Shown: positions 23,788 through 36,400 of the stretch, one piece after another
Layout of the letters: each line of letters opens with the position of its first letter
Numbering within the stretch: position 1 is the first letter of the stretch
Assembly (NCBI GenBank): GCA_964059195.1
Contig: CAXKWD010000001.1
Span: forward strand, 158,770,532 to 158,834,531
DNA: 64,000 nt
From: Ectobius pallidus
Lineage: Eukaryota > Arthropoda > Insecta > Blattodea > Ectobiidae
Reading direction: 5' to 3'
The notes under the pieces: generated by a model
What the model was told of the DNA's origin: nothing
What the model saw: the letters and a program-made list of their open reading frames with translations, nothing else
The model's database searches: none
Made by a program: the position numbers and the translations under genes

Positions 23788-24279
23788 ATATATTATAAAG
23801 AAGTAAAAGAAGCTTTTATTACCTTTTGAAGTAATAAAATTTAATCGTTTTCATTTTTAACATATTATAAAATGCTAATTTTGCAACAATTTTCAAACCT
23901 CCACCCCCCAGAAATAAGTTCTTACTTTCTTTATCACGGGTCAAGTTAGTTTCATAAGTGGTAGGCCTATGTAATATGCAGCGCTCAAGTCAACTCACAC
24001 CAGACAGATTCATTGTAAAGATAAATTAAATTCTCTATCACTGAAACAATTATTATGAGTGTTGCTGCTAATCTCTCTTCCTCTCCTTTTTTTTTGCAAT
24101 GAAGAAGCTTGGCCTTGCTCCTTGGCCCATGCTTATAGATCTGTTGCGATTATTAAGGTTAATTGTCTAAGAAACACCAGTAACTGATAAAAGTTCAAGT
24201 GACAAGCACATTATTTTATCATTTTCAAGATAATTTTGCTGCTATATTATATTAATCCTATTGAAATGTCTTCTTACAG
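23788..24279. other. Upstream region of the complete P450
   Basis: No recognisable core promoter elements. A splice-acceptor-like TGTCTTCTTACAG ends at 24279, suggesting that transcription starts further upstream in an untranslated exon I cannot locate. Confidence 0.35.
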
Positions 24280-24314
24280 ACTCTGAGCAGTAACTGCACA
24301 GAGAGGTCAGATTG
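24280..24314 (+). other. Probable 5' UTR part of P450 exon
   Basis: Between the acceptor-like TTCTTACAG (ends 24279) and the ATG at 24315. If the acceptor is used, at least one upstream non-coding exon exists. Confidence 0.4.
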
Positions 24315-24405
24315 ATGAATCCGTTACTGGTATTGGCAGCAGTGCTGCTGCTTGTGCTGTACCTTTACCGGACAGCAACTTACAGGCCAAAAAATTTTCC
24401 ACCAG
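24315..24405 (+). CDS. P450 exon 1: membrane anchor
   Basis: Encodes residues 1-30 and the first base of codon 31. It has a strongly hydrophobic leader (LLVLAAVLLLVLYLY) then a basic, proline-rich hinge (YRPKNFPP). ATG at 24315 is chosen because it directly precedes the anchor. Donor CCACCAG|GTGAGC. Confidence 0.88.
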
Positions 24406-27400
24406 GTGAGCTATATAAACTACTAATAACAAGCATGAAAGCATATATTAGTTCACTTATTTGCCAATGCACTTTTACAAGAAGTTACATAGGCCTTATA
24501 TAAAAATATTGCTTATTTCATATGTATGAAAATCAATTCAAGCACTCCTGTGAAAAATACCAAAAGTAATATCATGAATCTAAAATATTTATTTTGTATA
24601 ACTTTCCATATAATTATGTGTTTTTTTATAACTAATATTTTGTTTCTTCCTGCGTAGTGATCTTTTGCTTTCTGTTAGTGTGGTATAAGAAAAGTTTGGT
24701 TCCTTTGCATTTTTTCCTTTTTTGTTTGTTTACTTTTACTATATTGTTTAAAGTGAACACTGTAAATGAATCTTACATACATTGTAAATGAATCTTTATA
24801 TGTAACTCAGTTCTGCATTTTTCTGTTTTATATTTAAGTTACTGGTACTCTAGGACTTAGTAATATACTTGTACAATTTAAATAGTATATTGTGATACAA
24901 GTGCCATACGCAGTGCATATGGATCGAGGAAAGAGTTTGAAACAAAGAAGCACTTGCGCCTAGTTTTTTCAATTTCCAAGATCCGTTATGCGCTTACGGC
25001 ACGAGTATTGCATGCTATTTTTTGCACAATGATTATTTATATCAATTTAATTATATTAATTGAGATATTAGCTGAAAATATTATGTATATACATTATTGA
25101 AGATAGATGTTTATTTCAGAAAGTGATTCGCATGTGTTGGTTGTTATGGGGACTGAATATTTGTCCTGTTAAAGTCGCCACAAACTAGGGAGCCTTGGTT
25201 CCGGTCTTCCATAAAGGCTTGTATTATGATGATTTTACTTACGGCACTTGTGCTTTTTGTCATTTTTACCACACGGAGATTTCTTTTGTTTTCATAGCAA
25301 CCAGATTGCGTGCGAGAATGTCAAGTTACGATCCACAGCAACAATATTCGTAAGTACCACTAATTAGTTACATCGTGCAAAAAACATTTAAAGTAACCCT
25401 CATTTGTACTTAGCCTACTGCACTATTACATAATATTGAGATATTGAGATATTGAGATGTTCATAAAATACAGTTGATTGATACGTAATCAATATATAAC
25501 AATGTCAAAGAAGTATTCATTTCTTGATTTCACAAAATCACAAGACAAGATTTGAATATAAAATGGCTGGCAGTCAGTCTCTGCAGCCCAGCGCTGTCAC
25601 AGAGAAGTAAGAGAGGTGCTGGTGACACGAAATCATAGGAGAAAGATTTGTCACAGTTTTCAGAATAAGAAATGCATAGTCATGATTTTAAAATTCATGT
25701 TAAAAGAGATGAAGATGAAGTTTTACCTGTTCTATATTAAAAACGCAACAATGTTTCCTTCATTGAAAGTTTTCAGTTATGGAGAACACTAATGCTTGAA
25801 CAGAATATAATATGGGAAGTGGATGAAAATCCATATAAAACTAAAGTTGAATTTAAATAAATTATAACTCAAAATATTTCGATCCAATTAATCTCAAATT
25901 GGAAACATTACTTACTCTTATCACTATTAGTATATAGTTAAAATTTCAGAGAAATCTGTTGATAAATGTGGAACTTTCAAAACTCACCCCTAATGTCCCT
26001 TAACTGCCTCTGTGGTTCAATAATTTATTGTTAGCATGACCATGGATCTGGAAACTCCCTCAGAGTTTTTTTAGGTAGGGAGGTACATACATTTTATTAT
26101 ATATACAATATTATACTGGAAGATAAATGGCATTGAATGAAGTATCTTGAGAATTAAATAAATATAATACCAGTACTAGAATTAGTGAGTTTATTGTGTC
26201 AGTCTTGAAAAGAGAACAAATTGGATCAGGATTACAAGTAGTCGTCATTAATATTACGTTGGATCAGAGGAATCAAAAAGAAAATAATAGGCCTACTAAA
26301 ACTGGTTGAATTCCATCAGTTATAAGCTTGAAAAATGAGGCTTTATAATTTTTACCACTTCCTGTTTCATTGAAATTAAATGAATCTGGACAAGTGACAA
26401 GACTTAAGTACTTGGTATAATTTTCTTTCCGTTTCCCAAGCATTTCTTATGTGAAGCCATGTATCATTTAAACAAATGGTGAATAAACAAATTTAATGTA
26501 ATCTAATATATACTGAACACATTAAAATTTTCCAGGTTAATTTTGAACAAAATTACAGTGCTCCCATATTACAGCTATCATTACTTATTTCCTTTCATTT
26601 CAGGAAGTTTTATTATCTGCACTTCACTAGGGAAGTGACAAGCAGATATTTATAAACATACTATACTCTATTGTCTTCTTGTAGGACCTCCAAGTTTGCC
26701 AGTTTATGGTGCACATTGGCTGCTTCTGCTCAGCAATTGGAATCATGTCCACAAAGCTATTGAAAACATGAGGCGCTGGTACAAGACAAAAATTATCGGC
26801 TTCTACCTAGGAAACGTCCCCACTGTCATTGCCTGTGACATTGAGACCATCAAGGAGATTGAAACACGGCCAGAATTTCTAGGGAGAATGGACACAATTG
26901 TTGCAAGAGAGCGTGGGTTGGGAAAACTACTAGGTAAAGTAATGAGGTTCAAGTCATCATATAATTAAGGCAAAGGACCAAAGAAAAACATGAAACATTT
27001 CTTCTAAAAAATCTTATTTTTGTTTTCATAAAAAAAAAATTATAGAGAACTATCCTAGTTTCATTATTCAGAAGTCAAACAGTTTTCATTTCTGCTCTAA
27101 TCTTCAAATGAACATTTCATGCTTTGGCATACTACATGATAGATGGCACATTCTAAATAACCTGAATTTGAAATTGTAGCAATTTTATATTACCCAGCAA
27201 TGACGCAGCAATGGAATACAGTGGAACCTCAATTTAACGTTTTTCTGGGGATCCAGAATATTTTACTGTACTTAACTTTAAATGGAGGTTTTGTTATTTT
27301 TAAGCAATAAAACTTAGTTTACGCAGAAATTTATTTTATTTACTGCTTTATTTGAAAACTATAACTTTGATAAAAACTTTTGTAGCATGAAATATTATGG

Positions 27401-30400
27401 TATCTGCTGATTTGTGGTCTAGGTGTCTAGTCGTATCCAGTAGTTTAACTGGATATTATTTGAACTTCATGCACTTTTTCATTTCAGAAAGTGTTACCTC
27501 TCTGTTTAATTTTTTATTTTTATTTTATTTTTTATTCATATTAAAGTCGCTTTAACTAAAAAGTCATATCGCGACGTCATTGGCTCCAGAGGCATTTTCA
27601 TAGAAACTGACAAGTTGGATAAATTTCAGTACATATTCTTCAGGATTGTCCTCAATAATGTGTTTTAACAGGTAAAAGGTCTTCACACAAAGATTGAGTT
27701 TTTGCTGATGCCTTCAGTTTCTTTGTCGTTGGCTTGTTAAGAGGTTTCAAGATATCATCATCAGATGACGACTCTTGCACTTTTAATGACCTATTGGAGT
27801 CAGATTCATGGATCGTACCAGAAGTCTCATTAGAAATTGTACTATCACAAGAGGAGATCGGTCGCTTTGTGCGAGTAGGAAAATTTATTGGTACCGGTTG
27901 GGGTGTCATCACTGAAAGTTCTGAATTCCAGTTAAAACAAAAAAGCAATATGTAAATGGTTCAAAAGCTACAATAATTTGCATGCTAACTTTCCAAGATT
28001 CATAACTGCCAGCACCCAATCAAGATTAACAAAGATCATTACTAAGAAACTGACTCTTGGTGAAGAGAAGGGACAGCAAGCACTTCCCGTTGTTAGATCG
28101 CAGTAAATTACAAGTTATAGAGCTGTCAGTATTATTGTAAAATAAGATTTTTGCTATAAAATTTTTAATTCCAGAGTTTATTTTAACATTAAATGGAGAT
28201 TTTATATTACAAGGAATATCTTTAAATTGAAAATATTAATACGTTGGTTATATGTGATAATATTAGGAGTTCTGAAAACAGGGGCGTATTCAGAGGGGGC
28301 TGAGGGGCTGCAGTAATGCTAAATGTTGCACATAAGGATATTTTAATTTGACAAATAATAGACAGTTTATTTGCACACCTGAGTCATGAAGTAGAAATGT
28401 CATTACTACTTTGTCCAAGAATTTACAAAATTTAATTAATTTTAATAATAAAAGTTCTTTTGTTGGCTGAATTACATAATGAATTTTTAAAAAAATAGTT
28501 AACCGGTAAGTTGTATAAATAACATAATCAAAATTAAAATTAAAACAAGGTTATTGCAATACATTTTTGTGAATTGAAAACTAATGAATAAGAAGTTACT
28601 TTAATATTATATAATCGGTTAAAAAAAATTAGGCTATGTGCTATCAACAAATTGTATAGTCAGTTCCCAAAACATTCACTTAACCAAATAGCTGAAAATG
28701 TTTGAATTAACAGAGATGTGCATAATATTTAAAATCGGACATAATATGCCGTTAGAAATGTGAGAAATTTTTTTTAATATTCACAACTATTTTAATGTCA
28801 AGCAAATATGATGCATTATTGCAAAGCTAACCAAATATGCAAAATTATACCATCAATTTCTTGTTATTTCTTTGATACCTTGTACGTTTCAACATTAGCA
28901 TGTAATGGTTTGCATTATTAAAAATATGATTTCATAAACTTCCGGGCCCTAGTGATAATGGTGTTAGACTAATATAACCCCTCTTAAAAAAATATCTTGG
29001 ATATGCCCCTGTCTGAAAAATTGATGTAAAATGCAGGAAAATGTTAAATAGAGGTTCTGTTAAATTGGGGTTCCACTGTATATGCACTGTGTGCTTAGCA
29101 TGTAAAACTGTCTCTAGGGGTTAATTTATTTCCATTTTTATTTTGAGCTTCTAACAATTTTAAAATTACTATTTTAAAGTACTGTTATATATTATTTACT
29201 GTCCCATTTTTGCTTTTCCATAATTTCATCTATTATAGTGTGTTGTACTTCCATTTGTTCCCAAATTTCTTCATTTATAATTATTTCCAACCTAGAACTC
29301 CTATTTGCTCTTCTCCAAAAACCAAATTAAATAATAAATGTTTTTATTCCATAAAAAAATTTCACAGTATCGCCTCTTAATAATTCATCCTCCTAGTCCA
29401 GCTTTTTTAATGCATTATAAATACTTATTTAGCCTAATAGTCATGATTCCATCCTTTCTTAGGAATCATTCTGGCTGATGGACCTTTATGGGCTCACCAG
29501 AGACGTTACACCTTGAGATACATGAGAGATTTTGGTTTTGGTACTCGTTCAGCCAAATTAGAAAGTATGATAGAACAGGAGATCCAGGATGTGGTTGATG
29601 TTCTCAATGGCAAGAAAGAAGACAAGGTGAGGAGTAGAGGAGTCAAATTATTTTGTACATTACTAGTAATCTATAAGAATTGAATATGACTATTGCACTA
29701 ACATACACTATCTTACCGGGAAATCATTAATAAATTTCATGTATAAGAATTTCACTGGTTTACATATTTTTGCCATTTGTATTGTTCTGTCATTATGGTA
29801 TTTATCATATATCAATAAAATATATTAAACTATTTTAACAATAAAGAAAATTCGTTGGTATCATAGAGAAACCAAGATATTTAGTTTTAAAATGGACAGA
29901 CTGATGTTATGGTTAGCGCAACTCTGATTTGTTTTATGAGTAGAGGGTTAAATGACTGAAGTTTTTCATGAATATTACTGGTAATGGTAACTAATATAAT
30001 TTTTCTTCTCTTAACTTTTAATTAAATTTCTGTTTTTAAAAGCAAGACAAAATTTGTAGTACTACATACTGTTAACTTATACTGTCAATTCCTTCCTGTT
30101 TATAAATGAAAATTGTGTAATAATAATATTATATTTTATTCTTGTGAGATAATTTTCAGTACCCCAGCAATGGTTGCAGGACAAAGTAACAGTCTAGAAA
30201 TGTTTTTACATACCCAAAATAACAAAACAAAACAAGACTGACCTTGTTAGCATCAATGACATTATTACACTCAGTAAGAAAGTGCCACCAAATTCCACTA
30301 ATTAGGAAAAATTTTCTAAAAAACCCTCCCCACTTTTCCTGTCTCGATATCCATTGTATGCTACTGCATCTAGCATTCCTCTTCCCCATCAGGTAAATGT

Positions 30401-33400
30401 TACACAAAGTTAGTAGTTCAAGATAGGCCACTATAAGTAGTTCCGTACAGAGCTTGAAATAAGCACACAATATACACAATGGACACAATATACATTCCAT
30501 TCTCTTGTAAGATAAATAAGTTTGCTAATATTAATTTTGTTACATGTCTTTTCTAATGTGTTTTCTTTTCCTTGAACTACAGGGTATCTATAAGAATGGT
30601 GTTGCCAAGGTGCCAGATCTGTTTTTTCATATCCTGCTCAATGCCATCTGGTCAATGTTTGCCGGAGACAAATTCTCACACAAAGACCACACATATACTC
30701 GTTACATTGCACAACAAGGAATCAACTTTGTGGGAGCTTCAACTCCCACAGGGGGTGCTCTTGTGCTCACTCCATGGCTCAGGCACATCATACCAGAGAC
30801 ATCGGGCTTCAAAGCCATCAGGGAAACTAATCAACAGATTGTTAATATCATCCGTGTAAGTATTACTTTTAATACAGAACCGATACGATAATGTGCATGA
30901 TAAACCAATCACGAAAAATTGCCGTATGCCAAGTAGGTTGGTTTAAAGGTCTATCAGAACAAGGTCATTTAGACCTTAGTGTAAAAGATTTTCAAAAGTA
31001 AAAGGTAAAAGTAAAATGAATATAGTGGATGAAACAAGTCTGAGTAGTTGAAACATGAAAGGAGCATTTATATGAAGGGATATTAGCATAATACACCATA
31101 CTTACTAAAATTTAATGTGCCATCGAATCTAACACGACCCCAATTTTAAAACGTAAAATATTAAAAAGACCTTGTTGATAAAGGCAATAAGCATCAAAGA
31201 GATGTGTAAATTGTATACTTATTTATTTAGGGTAGAACTGTATCTATCTCCTTACCTGTATATTATGTATATATGTTCCTGATATAGGCCCTATTTAGGA
31301 CTGTATTATATGTTTATTGACGAAGCCAAAAATTTGTATAATTTATATGGTGAATAAATAAATTGAATTGAATTGGTAAGATATTTTATGTTATTTTAGA
31401 TATTTTATTTGTTATTTTATCTTAGTATTTCATTTTAAATACAATGAATTTGTGAATGCCAATGAACAAAAGTCGGTATAACAGTTTAGGGAGGAGAGTA
31501 CGAGACAATAGATACCACCACATGAAACTCCTCTACCTTTCAGAAAAAGAGTGTCAAAATAACAAGTTACCTTTAGCCTGCATTTGTGCATACCAGTAAT
31601 AAGCTAATGATAAATGTAACGAAGTTGAGAATTACAGCAAGGCATTATTACATAAGTAATCAAAATTACCATCCAACTATGGAATGGATTTTCATTTGAA
31701 TCTAATGCACCATCAAAATCTACTGCTCAACCCTATTTTGAATGCTACAAATGGATAAGAAAGGTGCAAATCTCCAGTGAAATATGCATGGGAAAATCAA
31801 GATGGGGCTGAAAGTGCTACAATAGATGACTACAGTGCGTTATACACATTTTTACATGTTCCTAATAAATAGTTACCATTATCTGTTATTAGCATCTTTC
31901 TTAATATTGGAAAAGCTTTTCCTTAAAGTAATATGTGTAAATCCTGTATATATATATATTTTTTTGTTTGTTTATGTCATAAAATTATAGACATATAGAC
32001 CTCACGTATGTATAATGATTGTAGCCTTGAAAAAACTATTTTTTATATCAATGTAACCAATAATTAATAACAAAAATAATGACCAAAGTAACATTTATAA
32101 CCACCGTCTCTATGGTGTCCTTTTTTCTTTTAAGATCCAAGATGGTAAAGCTATTTTAAAATATAATTTTCCATATTTTGACTACTTGAGAATAAGCTGG
32201 TGATTGGAACAATGGATTCAAAAGCATTCTTAAGAATGACTCATTTATAATTTTGACAAACTTTCATAGTTAATAGTAACACTTCACTGTATAACAATGA
32301 TATCAGCAATGACAATAAAAAGAAGTTCTATATGTAATAGTAATCTTCTTTTCTTTTTAGAAAGCCATTGAAGAGCATAAACGCACATATTCTGATGACT
32401 TCACAAGAGACTTCATTGATGTCTATCTAAAAGAAATAAAAGAAAACGCGAATAATCCTGAAGGATCCCCATTTACAGGTAAATAATATGGAAGCAAGTT
32501 TTACCATTTAAAATAATTAAAATTATTAGTAAATTAGTTATTTAAATGGTGATGGCTTCTCAAAATGTTTAAACAAACATCTTATGAAATAGCAGGGTCT
32601 CTGACTACTGGCATATCAAGTTTACTTCATCTGAAAAGTGGTGAATAGCAGCAGCATCACTGAGGAAACCCATGCGACTACAAGAGCACCTGTTCTTTGT
32701 CGGTGTCAGTGTCTGTGCAGATTTTCGGATTAGGGAACAATATTATTATATTCTTTTGCAAATAGATGATGGTTTGGGACGAAGCCTTCTTAAAATGACA
32801 CGAACATTATGGTTAACTATTCCATAGCCAATCAAGATACCTCATAAAGTTTCATGTCAAGATTTCAGATTAACTGCATATCAATACTGCTTACTCACTG
32901 AACTGTTGTACGGTATACAAGCTTGATGTTCTTACCTGCATATTTTTATAGAGGAGCAGCTGCTTTTCCTTGGATGGGACTTAATGGTGTCATCTGTGAC
33001 AACTATAACAGCAACAATGGTGATGTACGTAATACACATGATACACCATCCTGAAGTGCAGCTCAAAATACAGAAAGAAATTGACACTGTAGTGGGACGT
33101 GATCGACTGCCTCATCTAAATGACAGACAAAAGTGAGTATTATTTTCTACTGTAAAAAAAGGAGAATTTTATATTACAAATTCTGAAATAAAATTGTAAT
33201 TACTTGTAGGTTTGCCGGATTTTTAGGTTCTTAAATCTTATGGACCAAATTATAGTGCTTTACAAACACTAAGTGTCAAAGGTTCAACTCTTGAGTGCTT
33301 CATTGATTTTCACTTTTTCACCTCTTCCAGTAACTAACAAGGGAACCATACAGGTTGTCATGTCAAAGGTAAAAGGTAAAATGATCCCTCTATGGGCCAT

Positions 33401-36400
33401 GAAGTTCCTTAGGGTTTCTGGAAGGTTGAGGCTCCCAGATTGAGACATTGGCACAGGAAGGTGGTAAGGTTGTCAGTCATATGCACCGGCCACTTTTTAC
33501 TCCCAGGAAAACTCCTGGTACTCATTTCGGTTAGAGCCGAATTCTTAATACTTAAAGAGTTTTGTGTGAACAATAAATGTTAACTATAACATTGAGAACA
33601 AGTAGATTGAAGTGCTGTGCATGGGAAATACCTTTCTTTTAATCATGCAAATCGAGTGGTCACACTTCTGTAACACCTAACAATCATAACTAACCCCTCA
33701 ATGTCTACATGGAAGTGGAAGTGATAAGTATACCTGTTCGTAGGGGGGGTATTTGATTAGCACCGAGATGAGCGCCAATTTATAACCGTTTGTAGGTCTG
33801 GATATATAGGCCTAGAGTTGGGCGACCAATTTATAACTGTTCGTTGGGTGATGAAATGATTAACGTCAAAATGGGTGCCAATTTATAACTGTTCGTAATG
33901 TTGGGTGCTAATTTATAACTGTTGGGTGCCAATGTATAATTGTCAGTAGGGGTCGTTGAATATATTATGTCCGGCTATTTCTAACTCAGTTGGTAGAGCG
34001 AGATCTCTTTCAGGGTCGTGCTCGACGAAAACTAAAATAGGATATAAGATGAAGGGATTATAGGTCGTAAAAATGAAGTCTATTGATAATGAACTTGAAT
34101 AATATTTGTAAGTTTATTTTGTCCGAAAATCTTTCACTTAATTTGTTAATTTCTTAAAATGTCTGGAGGAAGAATACAGTAATGTCTTTATCTATTTGCT
34201 TCGTCGTCGCCAAAATTACTTTAGGTAATATTATTATACTTATAACATCTGCACGTTTTATTGCAGGAATTTTAGGTTATATATCTTATGGCGGTATTTA
34301 TTCGTTTAACTTTTCAATACGAAAAATAATATCTATAATCTTGTCTTATTCCGATATATATATCTTTATCCTCGACCGTATTATTTAAAAGTCGGTATAA
34401 AATTAATATTAGTACTTGTTACTGTTTCACTGTATATTTCTAACTCCGGTTTAGTCTATAAAAATTACGTCCGTCGCTGTTGAATAGATGTCTTCAAGTC
34501 CTTGTTGGTCGCTCCTGTTCGTGTTAATATGTTTCGGTGTTAAAATATTCTAGCCATTCCATTGGTTCAGTCAGTAGGCTTTGTCTCTTATGATTGGAAA
34601 TTAGCTAAGTCGTCTGCTAGTGTTTGAAATATTTGTCGTTAAAGTGGGTTGAGGTTGGGGGAGAAACGTATCCATCAACTTGACTTTAATAGCTGGCGAC
34701 AGTGGACTTCTTCAGACAAAAAGCCACGCCTTCACTTCATTGTATTCCCTTATTTAGTTAATAATTCATAAAGTAATTGTCACTATTGTCTGCAATAAGT
34801 GTAGTTGTATAGCTTTCTTGATTATGCGTTGAATGATGTAATTTTCTATGTTGTCGTGTTAATAATTAATCGTTTGATTAATTATTTGTAATTGCTGGTA
34901 ATGTCTTTTGATTCAGATGGTCATGTTGTATATCAAATAGTTCGTGTAAATGTCCTCTGTCTTGTCATGTAATTCGTTTTATGGTCATTGTAATAGTCTA
35001 GGTGTAATGGTAGTTTTTTTAGTAGTCGATAATGTTGCGGGAAGTTCAAATATTGTCCGTGAAATGTATTTTCTTATATTTGATTCCTCTTTTTATATAA
35101 GTCCATATGAACTGATCGGTTACAAATGTCCGAACGCTATAATTATTAAAATTATGAAGTAATTGGTATTTGGAAAATAGTTTTATAAATAATTTTAAAA
35201 ATTTTTCGTTAGTCTCGCATCCAAAATTTCTCGTTCAGTTCGTATATCAATTAGTTATTTTGATTTTGTAATGATGAATATTTTGTAATTTATTATCTGT
35301 TATCTTTTATCTGTGTTCTTCCTCGTCGACTGAATAAAAATATAGTTTTCACATTAATATTCTTAAAATATAAACATTGTTAAATCATACACTTGTTACA
35401 TTGAATCAGCTGATAATCTTCCTTTCTTTACTTCATTGTACTCACTTGTAGTACGCTTCTCTTTCCTTTTCACCTAATAAAATGAAATCTTTGTTACATT
35501 GAATTACTTGATAATAGTCATCTTGACTGGTTGTAACTCATTTCTGGTACATCACTGTTCTTCACCTAATGAAACAATTTTACTAATTACACTTAATTAC
35601 TTACCGTTAAATACATAAAATTTTATTTAACACACAATGGGATTTGATTACTTATACACTTCACACTTTATTTTTTTAATTACACAATCTAAAAACGTAT
35701 TATTTTCTTTCTTCTGTTCTTCAGGTATCCTTTTTATTCAAATAAATTTATTTTGCTTATTTCGTAATATCATGTTCAAGTTTACTACAAATTTATGCAT
35801 TCTTACTCCTACACAATCAATAATATCATTCTTAAATGTCAATCTGCTTTTTCTAGCATGATTATTATAAGTGCATGCCTTACCTTCATTTTATTATTTT
35901 CTTTCTCATTAGTGATCTTTTTCACTCTTTTGACAGTGGATTCCTTCCTTGTCATACTTTTCTCATTTTTCATCGTCGACTCATTTCTTACCTTTAATTA
36001 TTCATAATCTTTGCACACTCATAAATTCACTTTTCATAACTCATTATTTATCTCTTTGATTTTCATTTTATACCTTATATTTGATTGGTGTGAGGTTGTA
36101 GGGAGGATACTAAATTGAATATGCATGATAGTGAAATACTTATTCATTTATAAATCTTAATTCTTTAACCAAAGTGTAATGTGTAATTATAAAACTTAAT
36201 TCAATATTTTCAATAAGTGTAATTAAAATTTTCTTATATATTTAAATCAAATACTAGTGTGATTATCCTAAGTCAAATCGATGTTTCATTTCCTTCAGTA
36301 TAATTCAGAGGGGAATCTGCACATCACTTCTTAAATATATATACAATTTTAGTCGAAGAAAGGCTGTACACACATCTCTTCGTCTTCAAGGAAACACTGC

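Larger units (their letters stand above)
27219..29078. mobile_element. Pogo/Tigger-like element, interrupted by a hAT
   Basis: Termini CAGTGGAACCTCAATTTAAC (left) and CAGTGGAACCCCAATTTAAC (right, reverse complement) are flanked by TA (27217-27218, 29079-29080). Such GGAACCTC-type termini are typical of pogo/Tigger. It lies in P450 intron 2 and contains a 733-bp hAT at 28279-29011. The remaining ~1.1 kb holds a degenerate coding piece (27560-27948, minus) but no full DDE domain, so it is a deletion derivative. Confidence 0.82.

Noticed and set aside
24312..24503. P450 start at the upstream TTG and reading through the exon 1 donor
   Set aside because: The ATG at 24315 begins the anchor, and the PPGP hinge is completed only by splicing at 24405/26685.
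27652..27948. 98-codon ORF as a host gene
   Set aside because: It lies wholly between the TIRs of the pogo-like element and overlaps an antisense frame; treated as an element relic.
34182..34388. Hydrophobic 68-codon ORF in the LTR (also 44010-44216)
   Set aside because: Antisense to the element, AT-rich and present in both LTRs simply because the LTRs match; no domain.
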